Source of the DNA: Polychytrium aggregatum
Taxonomy: Eukaryota > Chytridiomycota > Chytridiomycetes > Polychytriales
DNA length: 64,000 nt
Assembly (NCBI RefSeq): GCF_025602895.1
Contig: NW_026516311.1
Span: 93,342-157,341 of the forward strand
Direction of reading: 5' to 3'
Positions within the stretch are counted from its first letter, which is position 1, and each line of letters opens with the position of its first letter. This document shows, one piece after another, positions 35,595-46,876 of this stretch. The position numbers and the translations under genes were made by a program. Below the pieces are notes generated by a model. The model made no database searches and was not told the DNA's origin. It worked only from the letters and a program-made list of their open reading frames with translations.

Positions 35595-37798
35595 TTAGAA
35601 GCGCCGCTTGGCTTTGGTTGCTGGGTTCTTCAGGGCATCGTTGGCTCCAAACCCAGTCGCAAACGATCCTCCAAGACCTCCTGCTCCAGTGCCGATGGTG
35701 AGAGCCGCATGGGCGGCAGCCCCAGCCCCAGCCGTGGGTTTGGTGTTGCTGGCGGCCACTTTGAGCAGGTCGGTATAGTGCTGGGATGCTAAGCGAGACA
35801 CCGGCAAATCCGAGGCGTTAGAAATCTCTGGCGATCTTGTATGAGCTTTCTCATAACACGGAATGTCGTGACATTGGCATCCTCCGACTCTCATGCCACG
35901 CCGCCTGGCGCAGGAGCATGGCATATCCCCTCCGCGCCTGCGCCGATTATCCGTGGCTGTTCACCAACCTTGGCCATCGAGCTCGGACGAGCTGTCGGAG
36001 AAAGGATTGCGGTCGTCACCGTAGTACTTCTTTCGGAACTGCACATACTCGGCCTGCTGCTGTAATACGAGCTCGTGTGTGTTTGCGACCTTGCCAGCGA
36101 GCATCAGCAAGCTCTCGTTTTGGTAGCGCATGATGTCTCCCAGAACTTGTGGACTGTAGTGCGTCTGCTGTGACACGGACTGCAGATGTCGCTCCAGGTT
36201 CTATCCGATGGTTGAATGCATCAGCACAGATCCGATGCAGGGCAAGTATTACGACGCTGTGACTTACCTCGATTGTTTGTCGATTTTGCTCCAGACGTTC
36301 CTCCAAGGATGATGCAAAGTCCATAAAATATCTGAGACGTTCCTGGTTAGATCGGGCAAAGAGTGGACAAATCGCAGGAGCAACCGAGCTAATGCCGATT
36401 GCCGCCGCAGTAATTGCCGGTCTGTCTGCGACAGGCGGGCGGCGTGTCTTGCTTGGGGGGCCGTGCACACATGTGTCGTCTGGTTACCTGGTCCCGAAAT
36501 TGCGGGTATATTTGCTGGGGTTGGGATTGCTGAGACGCTCCGTGATACGTATTGCCATATCGGCATTTTTGAGCTCTCCGTCAATCTGCTTTCTCAGGTC
36601 TGAGATGATGTAGGAGTCTTGGTCCAGCGTGTTCTTGACTCCATCGAGTTTCTGGCGACCGTGCGAGTGCCAGTCGGGATCGAGATGCGCAATGGTCAGT
36701 TGCGATACCGCACGCATGAATGCATCTCGGCGACAGCTGTGTGATTGCCGGTTTCAAGACGTTGATCCGACGCCAATATGAATGACCCACTGGCGTGTCA
36801 GGGGCATACCTGTCGGAGTTCCGTCACCAACTTTGAAATCTCCATGATGTTGTCGGCGGCTCCATTGACCGACAGCGTGTCCGCGATGTGGATTTGGTCT
36901 TGTATCTGCTTTCTGTAAATGGACATTGTTTGGATGAACAGTCAGTCAAGACAGCGCCAGCTGGGTTCTGCCACATGAGCTCCGATGGTCTCATTCGCCT
37001 TTTCAGCAGCTCGGGCAGCCTTCTAAGAGAAAACCCAACATACTCGATATTGTCGAGGATTGTTCGGACATTTTCCGGCAGAGATGAGTAGTTTGATGAT
37101 TTGCTGATTGCGCTTGGAGCCCTGTTGAATCATGAGCCAACCCGGGTTTCTGTAGTGAGTAGAGAGTCCGCGACGCTTCCGCATGGCAGCCACTGTACAT
37201 TCAAAACGTGTGTCCCTCCGCTGGCTAATCTTTGCTCGGGTTGGAAGCACGATTTTGCTTACGTTACTACCGATGCCGAGCCAAGAGCCGCACCACTGTT
37301 CAGGGCCGATGTAGCCGCTGGAGCGGCGCTGAACAACCCGGTGACAGGCGCTGACGCCGCTACTGCTGGAGTGCTTCCAAATAGGCCTGCACTTGCGGCC
37401 GAAGCAGGTGCTGAGGTGGCCGCGGCAGCAAACAGCCCGCCTCCTGTAGCAGGGGCAACACCAAAAGGTGTCGATCCAGTAGCGGTGGCCCCTGGCGCAC
37501 CAAACAGGCCAGATTGCGGAGCCGCTGTGGGTGGAGTTGTTGAAAACAGGCTAGAGCCCCCAAATGCCGCAGCGGGTGCGGATGTTGCTGGTGTGGCCGA
37601 TGCGCCAAAGAGTCCGGCGGTCGGCGCGACTGCAGCAGTGGATCCAAAGATCGATGACGATGCTGCCCCTGATGTTGGATTGGCAGCTGCCGGGCCGCCA
37701 AAAAGTGATCCAGTTGACGTCGGCTGTCCAAAAGGTTGGGCAGGAGCGGCGCCAAATAAAGACCCTGAGGCCGGCGCCGGCTGTCCAAATGGCTGCAT
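35595..37798 (-). CDS. NUP58: FG nucleoporin NUP58/NUP45 (yeast Nup49 type)
   Basis: Central-channel nucleoporin of the Nsp1(62)-Nup57(54)-Nup49(58) complex. The first exon (about 37262-37798) encodes an FG-repeat domain rich in Ala/Pro/Gly: MQPFGQPAPASGSLFGAAPA, then repeated GLFG, SLFGG, SIFGS, GGLFA and TGLFSA blocks. Later exons form the coiled-coil anchor: NGAADNIMEISKLVTELRQ, LDQDSYIISDLRKQIDGELK with NADMAIRITERLSNPN, RYFMDFASSLEERLEQNRQT, and NLERHLQSVSQQTHYSPQVL with YQNESLLMLAGKVANTHELV and VQFRKKYYGDDRNPF. This resembles the human NUP58 alpha-helical region. The C-terminus is again low complexity (AAAHAALTIGTGAGGLGGSF) and ends KAKRRF at 35597. Exon edges are approximate. Confidence 0.85.
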
Positions 37799-38271
37799 GG
37801 TTGGGATCGGATTGGGGCGAATAGGATCGGATTGGGGCGAATGGGATGGGATGAGATCAGATCAGATCAGATCAGATCACGACGCCTGTGCAATCGAGCC
37901 GATGTTCGATTCGGTGCGTCAGGGAGCGAGCAGCAGCGCCAGGCGACAGGCGAATGGGGGGCTCGACTGAATTGGATCGGGCCGAGTCGGATATCGGGAC
38001 GTGGACAGAACTGCAGCCGGGCTGATCTGCGGCGGAGACCGAGACCGGAAAGCGAGTTGTCCTTGGGGCCAAAGAAAAACAGACGGAACCCGGGGCGGCT
38101 GACGAGGGCGTGCGAGAGTCGGGCGAGAGTCGGGCGAGAGTCGGGCGAGAGCGAGGCTGTCCCACCGGCTCCCTCTCATCCGCCTGTCTGCATGTCGGGG
38201 CGAATCGGCTGCTCTTTCGATTGTCCAAGACGCAGTACCAGACGCCTGGCCGCCATCCAACTCGCAGTACG
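37799..38271. promoter_or_regulatory. Divergent spacer NUP58/LRRC40 with microsatellites
   Basis: It begins with GGATCGGATTGGGGCGAATA-type 18-base units (37805-37845) and then an (AGATC)n run at about 37854-37878. A GAGTCGGGCGA triplet repeat lies at about 38115-38150. The remainder should hold both promoters. Confidence 0.5.
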
Positions 38272-41200
38272 ATGCTTCATTCCTCCGGAAACAAAAAGGC
38301 CAAGCCGACCGGGACAGCCTCGGGCGCTGCCAGCGGCAGGACTCGGCAACAGCCCTCGCTAGCCTCTGTGCGTTCGTCCTTTCGTCAACAGCGTCTCGGG
38401 CAGGATGGAGCCCAGGGGCTCGATTCCTCTCTTGGTTTGAAAAAGGTAGTTCCATGGAGCCAGTTGAGCGATGGGCTGCTCTGAAGAATGACAGCAGCAC
38501 GATCGTCTTACACTCTGCTCCGATCCACATTCACCAGATTATCCAGGCCTCCCGAAGCACCGGTGCGAGCTTGCTTCTGTCATCCCATGAGCCGTGGGCT
38601 CGGCGATGCAGTGTTCGAAATCAAGCGAGGCCTTCATGTCGGGTGCAAGGTCGCTGCAATAGCCGGCTGTCTGATTATATGGTGCGCAACTCCTCCAGGT
38701 CGTCTCAATCTCTCGAACCAGTCCCTCACCTCGATTCCCGAGCAGGTTTTTTCCCGGGATGGCTCCGAGGACCATAAGCCCGTCGTCGACTACTCATTCG
38801 ACAGCCCCTCTTCGGATCCCTCATGGTGGGAGGTACGCGAGCACCTCATTTTTCAAAGAAAAAATCACTCTGCGCTAGCAATCACCTTGCTCGGCTTCAA
38901 CGCTCGCTGCTGTGAGAGAGGCTCACGGTGGCGGTGACTTTGCTGACGCATCGATCATCAGGAAGTCGAAATGACTCGGCTTATCATTGCCGACAACGAA
39001 ATCAACGCAATCGATCCCAGGATTGAATCCCTTGGAGCCCTGACTCTCTTCGATGTAGGATACAAGCGGGCGAAGCGTCATGAGTAGAGCTGTGGATGCC
39101 CATATAGATCGACCCGGTGCAGCTCAAGAGCATAACTCCAAGCACCTTCTTTCCCATGATAGGCACGCAACAATAGGCTCTCCTGTCTGCCCGCCGAAAT
39201 GGCTCAGCTCACTCAGCTGGTGATCGTCAATCTGGCCAACAATGCCTTGAGCGAGTTTCCTTCTTGTCTGCTCGGGGCTCCCTTGCAGGACCTTTCCCTA
39301 CTCGGCAATCAGATCAAGACCCTTCCGGATTCGATTGGCCAGCTTGTGCATCTCACCAACTTGGATCTCTCCCGCAACCGAATCGGCAAGCTCCCAGCCT
39401 CTGTCTCCGCCCTCATCAACCTCACCAAGCTCAACCTCTCGGAGAATGCCCTCGAATCGCTCGATGGAGTTCAGTTCTCTGGAATGAAGCTGCTCTCCGA
39501 TCTCGATCTTCACGACAACAACCTTGTGTCGTTTACAGATGGATCGACATCCCTGCCCTCGCTCGCGCGTCTCGATATCAGCGACAACAAAATTTCGCAC
39601 TTCTCCGAGCAAGCGCCCATGGATCTGCCGCAGCTTCGCGAGCTCTACCTTTGTAACAATAGAATGCACTCTGTGGGCCTGCTGCTTCGCACGTGTCTGT
39701 TCCTTGAGACCTTGGATCTTCGCGACAATGCCCTCACCGAAGTGCCAGCAGACGTCCTTGCCATGATGAATCTCAAACGCTTGGATTTCAGTAATAACTC
39801 AATTTCCAAGCTCCCGCCAGAGCTGGGTCTCCTCTCCAACCTGAACACCTTGGGCTTTTCCGGAAATCCCCTCAAAGGCGTTCCCACGGGTGGTACCAAG
39901 GCTATATTGGCGGTGGGTACAAAGTTGACTCTGCCTATATGGGGGGCCTCCAGATGCGGATATGATAGCATCTGCTCGTCCGCCATAGAGTCGAGCCCGT
40001 CTCTTTGCCAGACTTACAGCTCCTTGAACGTGCCGCCGATTATGCCCCTCCAAATTCCACGAGCGCCGGTCTTGTCGAACACGCTGACAGCAGCAACGGT
40101 TTTGCTGACTTTTGCATGTGCTTCTATCTTTCTCGATCATAAAGTTACTCAAGGGAAGAATAACCGGTAAGTATTTGAGCTGGACAGCAGCCGTCTCCAG
40201 GAGCGGCCCATAGATGAGCGCCACTTCACAGCATCTCAAAGGCGAGCCGAGGACCTGAGTCTGCAATACCATCGAGACGATGCTCTTTGCGTAGTATATA
40301 TTGACATTGCACTCCCGATCCGTTGTCCGTTTTTTTTTTTTCTTTCCAAAGCTGCCCCAGCGCAGGAGATGGCCTCGAGCGGTGCAGCAGACGAAGGAGC
40401 TTCGCTCGATGAGACCACGCGCAGTCGCCACCCATCAACCCAGAACCCAACCAACAAGTCGCTTGACTTTTCTTCCCGTCGATTGGAGAATCTGCCGCAG
40501 TCGCACATCGAGGATCTCTCTTTCCTCCCCGCCAATGTGATTCTCAGCCACAACTTGTTTTCCAGTGTCCCCGAGTCTTTGTCGATAGTTGCGGCGACGA
40601 TGACGACTCTTGTGATAACCCATTGCAAGATCACGACCTTGCCTGTGACCCGATTCCCTCTGCTGAAGGTTTGTACATATCAAATTAACTTCAATGCGCC
40701 TCGGTGCGACGGAATTATGTCCTGCGCCCATATTTTGATCTCACCAGCCAAGCTGTGCCTTGGTCGGTTGGTTGGTTGGTTGGTTGGTTGGTTGGTTGAC
40801 TGGTTGACTGATTTGCGCCACTCATTGAATATCTCGTTTTTCGATCCGACCACGTCGACAAGGACTTGAATCTATCGAACAACTTCATTACTGATATCGG
40901 CACCCTCTCGTCAAGCACCCTTCCCTCTCTGATTGAGCTCAATCTGAACAACAATCGCATCCGCCAACTGCCGCAGCACCCCATTGATCTTCCGCTCCTC
41001 ACCACGCTTCTGCTCTCGGGCAACGCCATCGAGTCTATCCATGTGTCTGCTCTCACGGCAGCACCTTTGCTTCAAGTTCTTGACTTGAGCAACAACAGCA
41101 TTTCCAGCGTCCCTCCCGAGCTTGGATTGGTTCGCAGTCTCAAGCGACTTGTTCTGGACGGCAACACCTTTAAGGTTCCCCGTCGGGCCATCCTTGACAA

Positions 41201-41400
41201 AGGTGAGCACGGTTGGCTCGATCGAATAGCCCTCGGCCAAGACCACGGATTCCCTTTGGACTTGTGTACACGTCCCCAGCAATCAAGAGCCTATCATGGT
41301 TTGCCTCCCACGTTGCGTGATATATCTAACAAGGCTCCACACCCCTCCCTTAGGCACCGACGCCATCATGACTTACCTGCGGGACCGCATTCCCAATTGA
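38272..41400 (+). CDS. LRRC40: Leucine-rich-repeat protein, LRRC40 orthologue
   Basis: The product is an almost entirely LRR protein of unknown biochemical role. The start at 38272 gives MLHSSGNKKAKPTGTASGAA. After an intron comes SGRLNLSNQSLTSIPEQVFS and then PSWWE, matching LRRC40 'SGQLNLSGRGLTEVP...WWE'. Then come EVEMTRLIIADNEINAIDPR and a large exon (from about 39190) with roughly ten repeats of the L..L.LS.N.I..LP type, ending in GTKAIL. A second block from about 40371 has KSLDFSSRRLENLPQSHIED, ITHCKITTLPV, LNLSNNFITDIG and LDLSNNSISSVPPELGLVRS. It ends LVLDGNTFKVPRRAILDK + GTDAIMTYLRDRIPN, nearly the same as the human C-terminus. The reading through an intron at about 39912-40145 is inferred. 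One intron carries a (GGTT)n run (40765-40798). Confidence 0.88.
40765..40798. repeat. (GGTT)n microsatellite
   Basis: About eight perfect GGTT units lie in the last-but-one region of LRRC40 introns, just before the exon starting near 40863. Confidence 0.9.
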
Positions 41401-41462
41401 TCTGCTTCGATGAATCGCGCTCCCGATGTCCCAACTTCATTATGCCACTCCTTCCCAAACTA

Positions 41463-41515
41463 CATGCGGTCCAATAAAAACGGGACATCCTGGATTTTGG
41501 TCGTTGAACAATGAT
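41463..41515. repeat. Solo end related to the Fanzor-element terminal repeat
   Basis: After TA at 41461-41462 the sequence CATGCGGTCCAATAAAAACG GGACATCC resembles the left end of the 26.8-kb element, with one A missing in the A-run. The similarity continues through GATTTTG..CG.TTGA.CAA for about 45 bases and then stops. No inverted partner is seen nearby. It lies between the convergent LRRC40 and fungalysin 3' ends, and again brings AATAAA close to stop codons. Confidence 0.65.
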
Positions 41516-41624
41516 GCCTTTGAATGATGACTAGATATGCTTGTATTCAGGCTCCAGAATAGCATTGTCACCATTGACCATAGCCACACGTTATGTATCA
41601 CCAGGCGAGTGTGTGGCTGTTCCG

Positions 41625-44600
41625 TTAGGCAACAGTGTCGACCCAGACTCTCCAAGGACCACCACAAGTTGTCTGGCTGGGACCACCGGGACAAGGAGTC
41701 GAGCACTGGCTGCTGCTCACAACTGTGCCAAAGGTTCCTTGGCCATCGCCTCCAGCGCCGCCTGGGGTGGCCAGACTGTTGCCGCAGTAGCACTCTCCTC
41801 CATACTCAACACCGTAGTACCTGGGAAGCAGCGGCGATGCCAGTTAGCGAGTTGTATCAAAGACTGGACCAGTGCCGCACACGCGGAGCATATCCGCGGA
41901 GGGCGGATATCAATACTCACTTGTACTGCGAGCACAGACTCTTGCAGGTGGCAAGGGTCATGGATCCATAGTCGACAGAGGCCTAGGGAGGTTGCAGTAT
42001 TAGATCGACACACGAGCCGACATGGGAAGGTTGATGAGCATTCCATGAAAGAGCCATGCAATGTAGGACAAAGCTGCTCGAGGTTTGGATACTTACTTTG
42101 TAGTTCAACACGCGCTGAGAGTTATCGACATAGCAGCCAGTAATTGACGGAGTAACAGTGTCTATCCAGACTCTCCATGGACCGCCGCAGGTCGTCTGGC
42201 TGGGACCACCGGGACAAGGAGTCGAGCACTGGCTGCTGCTCACAACTGTGCCAAAGGTTCCTTGGCCATCGCCTCCAGCGCCGCCTGGGGTGGCCAGACT
42301 GTTGCCGCAGTAGCACTCTCCTCCATACTCAACACCGTAGTACCTGGGAAGCAGCGGCGATGCCAGTTAGCGAGTTGTATCAAAGACTGGACCAGTGCCG
42401 CACACGCGGAGCATATCCGCGGAGGGCGGATATCAATACTCACTTGTACTGCGAGCACAGACTCTTGCAGGTGGCAAGGGTCATGGATCCATAGTCGACA
42501 GAGGCCTAGGGAGGTTGCAGTATTAGATCGACACACGAGCCGACATGGGAAGGTTGATGAGCATTCCATGAAAGAGCCATGCAATGTAGGACAAAGCTGC
42601 TCGAGGTTTGGATACTTACTTTGTAGTTCAACACGCGCTGAGAGTTATCGACATAGCAGCCAGTAATTGACGGAGTAACAGTGTCTATCCAGACTCTCCA
42701 TGGACCGCCGCAGGTCGTCTGGCTGGGACCACCGGGACAAGGAGTCGAGCACTGGCTGCTGCTCACAACTGTGCCAAAGGTTCCTTGGCCATCGCCTCCA
42801 GCGCCGCCTGGGGTGGCCAGACTGTTGCCGCAGTAGCACTCTCCTCCATACTCAACACCGTAGTACCTGGGAAGCAGCGGCGATGCCAGTTAGCGAATTG
42901 TATCGAGGGCTGGACCAGTGCCGCACACGCGGAGCATATCCGCGGAGGGCAGACACGTCGATACTCACTTGTACTGCGAGCACAGACTCTTGCAGGTGGC
43001 AAGGGTCATCGAACTGTAGTTGATCGATACCTGCAATCAAAGTGGTTAGAAACATAAGCTAATGGACGATTGGATAAGCTCATTTGCTCTTCTAACCTGG
43101 TTGGACAGGACACGGTTGGAGTTATCAACGTAGCATCCAGTGGCTGAAGTAGGAGTGGCGCTGGGAGTTGTTGCAGTTGTCGTGGTAGTTGGGGCAGTTG
43201 AAGAAACGGAATCGACCCAGACTCTCCAAGGACCACCACAAGTTGTCTGGCTGGGACCACCGGGACAAGGAGTCGAGCACTGGCTGCTGCTCACAACTGT
43301 GCCAAAGGTTCCTTGGCCATCGCCTCCAGCGCCGCCTGGGGTGGCCAGACTGTTGCCGCAGTAGCACTCTCCTCCATACTCAACACCGTAGTACCTGGGA
43401 AGCAGCGGCGACGTCAGTTAGCGAATTGTATCGAGGGCTGGACCAGTGCCGCACACGCGGAGCATATCCGCGGAGGGCGGATATCAATACTCACTTGTAC
43501 TGCGAGCACAGACTCTTGCAGGTGGCAAGGGTCATGGATCCATAGTCGACAGAGGCCTAGGGAGGTTGCAGTATTAGATCGACACACGAGCCGACATGGG
43601 AAGGTTGATGAGCATTCCATGAAAGAGCCATGCAATGTAGGACAAAGCTGCTCGAGGTTTGGATACTTACTTTGTAGTTCAACACGCGCTGAGAGTTATC
43701 GACGTAGCATCCGGCAGTAAAGCCCGAGTTGGGAGTCGTAACCGGGGCGATTGACATTCGCCAGGCGCCGCCGCACGTTTGAGCAGAGTTGCCGGCACAT
43801 GGGGTGTTGCACTGAGAGCTTGAGGCAGCGTTGACGCCGCTGACACCACCATCGCCGCCGGTACCGGTAACGATACTGTCGCCACAGTAGCACTCGTTTC
43901 CGTTTTCAACGCCAAAGTACCTGCCAGCGAAAGATTGGTAAGTATATCCGGGGCAATAGGTGCACACATGACGAAGCAAACGAAAGCGATACCAACTTGT
44001 TGCCGTTTTGACTGCAGAAAGCATTGCACTTGTCAACCGTCATGGCAGGATCGACCTGGTGAGTGAAAGATGGTTCAATCACGAAATGTCAGTGAGTGGT
44101 CGAGCTCAATCAGAACACGAGGGGTACATCCAATTATGAATAAGCAATTGCACTTACCGTGCTCTTGGCAGCCAGAACGCGAGACGGGCCATCAACAAAG
44201 CATCCAGGGATGGTTGGGGAGGCCGAGCAAGATGGCGGCAGATCAAAGGCATCAACAGCGCTGGTGGTGGCAGAATATCCCAAGCCACGCTTAGCAAATC
44301 CCTTCCAGAGGAGACACTGATTGGCGCCTTTGTTGTTCGTTTGGTCGGCCAGGAGGATCGCATTTCTTGCGTTGACAAAGTTTGGGTTACAAGGTTGATT
44401 CTTCAGGCCATCGATAACTAATTGGAACTGCAAAGATATACAACGAACCGAGTTGGCACAGCAGTGGTGGCGCTACACAGCAGATATAGAAGGCGCTCCA
44501 AATACAAGCGGCATCGAGGGGGCACATACAAATATGGTGTTGCCTTTGCCGCTGCTGTAAGCCTTGATATCCGACGACGTGCCGTACTGGTCAACGAGGT

Positions 44601-46543
44601 TCCAGTACACCTCGAGGAGGAGCGACGTCCAGATTTCACCAATCTTGTGCACTTCTTGATACACGCCAGTGAGCTTGTAAGTCGTAGGATTGGTGGTCAA
44701 CGAGGTCGAGTAGGGATAGGTGCGGATACCGTTCGGGCGATTGAAGGACCAGGCTCCGAGGGCATAGTTGGTGGCGCGAGTATCAGTTGGCTTGATGCTC
44801 ATGACGAGTGCGGCCATGTCACTCCAGCCCTCGCCAAGGCCCATTGAAGTGGTGGTGGTGAGGCAATTGGCAAGAGCGGAGCCGCCGGTGAGGCGATTCG
44901 ACACTCCGTGGAAGGTTTCGTGGACGACAATGTTGTTGTCCAACGCCTCGTCGCGTCTGGGGGTGGCCATGGTGCTCAAATAGATGTTAAGAATTCCAGA
45001 GGTACCGTCAGGAGGGGTGAAGAAGTTGGCTGGATTTACAAGCAACGGAAAGAGATGGGGCAGAAAGAGCGTTAGGATGTAAGGGGAATGGGGACTAAGC
45101 AGGGATGTCTCTGCGTGGGTCCGACAGAGGGGAGCCTCGTATACAACTATATCGGACCGCAGATCTAGTTACCGTTATTCGTCGAGCGGGAGTCTTGGAC
45201 ATTGGCAATGACAAAATCGCCGCCAGCGCCACCCTTTCCAAAGTTGTTGTTCTGGAAGTTTCCGAATGGCTCGGTAAAGCCGTAGAGATAGTAAACATCA
45301 TGCATGGAGTTGACGAGGTAGAACACATTCGTGACGGCGGCGTTGACTGACTGATACGGGTCTTGCGTCAAGTCGACAGGATAGTCGAAAACGTAGTTGG
45401 CGCTCGAAGGGCGGCTATGGGCAATCATGTCGGAGGGCAGGGAGCTGCCTTCGTGGTTGTCCTGAGCGTAAACGTTGTTCCCGGCCAGGGTAGGAGAGGA
45501 ACCGTTTCCAGCATCGTGCCAACCACCCGGGGAAGCAACGCGGTCGTAGGGATCCACAACAAGCGATCGTCCCGAGGTGATATCGATTTGGTTGACTGGA
45601 ACGACATTGTAGGAAGCGGCCGGTATGGCACGCTTGGCAAAGGACGACACCCAATCGCCGAGACCGAGGAGGCTTCCGTCAGCGACTGAGACGAAACCGT
45701 TCCACCAATGGTCGGCGAGCTGGTAAGAGATGTCCCACACCCTGACGTATTCGGTCGGGGTCTGGAAATATCCGAGCGAAAACTTGACTGGGGAGAGAGC
45801 TTGAGCAGCTCCATTAATGGTGCCGCTTTGACCATCGGCACTCGAATTGACCTTGAGAGTGGAGGTTGTGAGGTTGACGTTGATATATTGGGCAAAATGG
45901 ACGAGGGCTTCGGTAATGTTGAGAGACGAAGCGCGACGGGTCAGGGTGGTGACGTTTTTTTCGGAGCTACCAAAGGTCGAGCCAAGTGATATCACGTTTC
46001 CGGCAGCGTCGAGGTTGACGTTTGCGGCAGCGTTGACGACCGGGAGGCCGTTGACAAGTTGGACGGCGTACACATGGGTAATCTGGTTATGGGGATCGGT
46101 GGCACTGGAATGGCGAAGAGATGAGAACACAGACTCGCTGAAGGCCATCGGTGGCCCCGACATGCCACGTTTCGGCATGAGACGCCAGGACTGGTCGAGA
46201 CATGGCGGAGGTTCACGAACACGCACCTTCCAATCAACTGGTATTGGGTGGAGTTGACACCCAGGGTCGTCTGGATGGCATCTTTGGCGCTAGAGTCGAG
46301 CTGACTGGAGTCAAGAGGGACAAGCGAATCCGTAGCGGGCTGCGATGGGAAGTATTCGGTCACATTGGGCCAGTGGACTTTGGGGTCGTCGACCGAGGGG
46401 ACGTCGTTGCTGGGCAGCACAGCCGCAGCGATTCCCGTGGCCGAGGGGGCGGGCGGAGGAGCAGAGCACTTGGCAGCAGCAAGTCCGGCTGCCGAGGCAA
46501 GCAGGGCGAGACTGCCAAGGGTGGTTTTGGTTGCGAGGACCAT
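41625..46543 (-). CDS. Secreted fungalysin-type (M36) metalloprotease with five C-terminal WSC domains
   Basis: The start at 46543 gives [25 protein letters not shown], a signal peptide. The propeptide (FTP-like) follows, with [20 protein letters not shown] and [14 protein letters not shown]. The mature region has [40 protein letters not shown] and [12 protein letters not shown]. The zinc site is [16 protein letters not shown] (HExxH with Tyr of the usual HEYTH replaced by Thr-Phe), and the third ligand is in [30 protein letters not shown] closes the catalytic domain. Five WSC modules follow, from about 44220 down to 41640. They open [22 protein letters not shown] or [11 protein letters not shown] and contain [26 protein letters not shown] and [13 protein letters not shown] Thr/Ser-rich linker ([20 protein letters not shown]) separates the second and third. 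It ends WVDTVA-stop at 41625-41627. WSC modules bind fungal wall glycans, so the enzyme may be held at the wall. Introns within the WSC units are repeated with them. Confidence 0.9.
41676..42894. repeat. 523-bp tandem duplication of a complete WSC exon-intron unit
   Basis: Two full units, 41676-42198 and 42199-42721, read as identical to me except for a few changes at the left edge before 41676. A third copy matches from 42722 to about 42894 and then diverges. The unit includes two introns, which are identical as well. A related unit at about 43242-43700 shares the same exons and the intron at 43557-43669. Confidence 0.88.
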
Positions 46544-46876
46544 GGTCGACGGCGGACCCAGCGGCGACAGGGAGACGAAGGATGGCGGTCCGCTGGCCAG
46601 CAGCGAAGGGTGCGGCGACAACAGGTGTATTTAGGGGCGAGCAGAGGCAGCGCACGCGAATGGGCTGCGCGGACACGGAAGGCTCGATTTGGGCAGGACC
46701 AGCGCGACGCGGACGCGCGGCCGACACAGACACTGTGGGGTGGGGCAGCGCCTCCGACGCGGCTGTGGCGGACGCGCTGCCGGCCAATCGGATGCGCAGG
46801 GGATGTGTTTAGACGCAAATACGCGGGGCGGAGCGCGCAGCCGGCTGCGTGGGATCTGCTGACCCAAACCCGGTCC
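46544..46876. promoter_or_regulatory. Divergent spacer fungalysin / TIR-NACHT-WD40
   Basis: These 333 G/C-rich bases lie between the two divergent starts. No tandem repeat, TATA box or operator is recognisable. If the NLR starts at its second Met (46979) the spacer is 102 bases longer. Confidence 0.4.

Noticed and set aside
41463-41624. Second complete Fanzor element
   Set aside because: Only one end is similar and no inverted partner or Fanzor coding sequence lies within reach.
41537-43720. Repeated plus-strand ORFs ([20 protein letters not shown] type)
   Set aside because: They are antisense copies of the duplicated WSC exons and carry no domain of their own.
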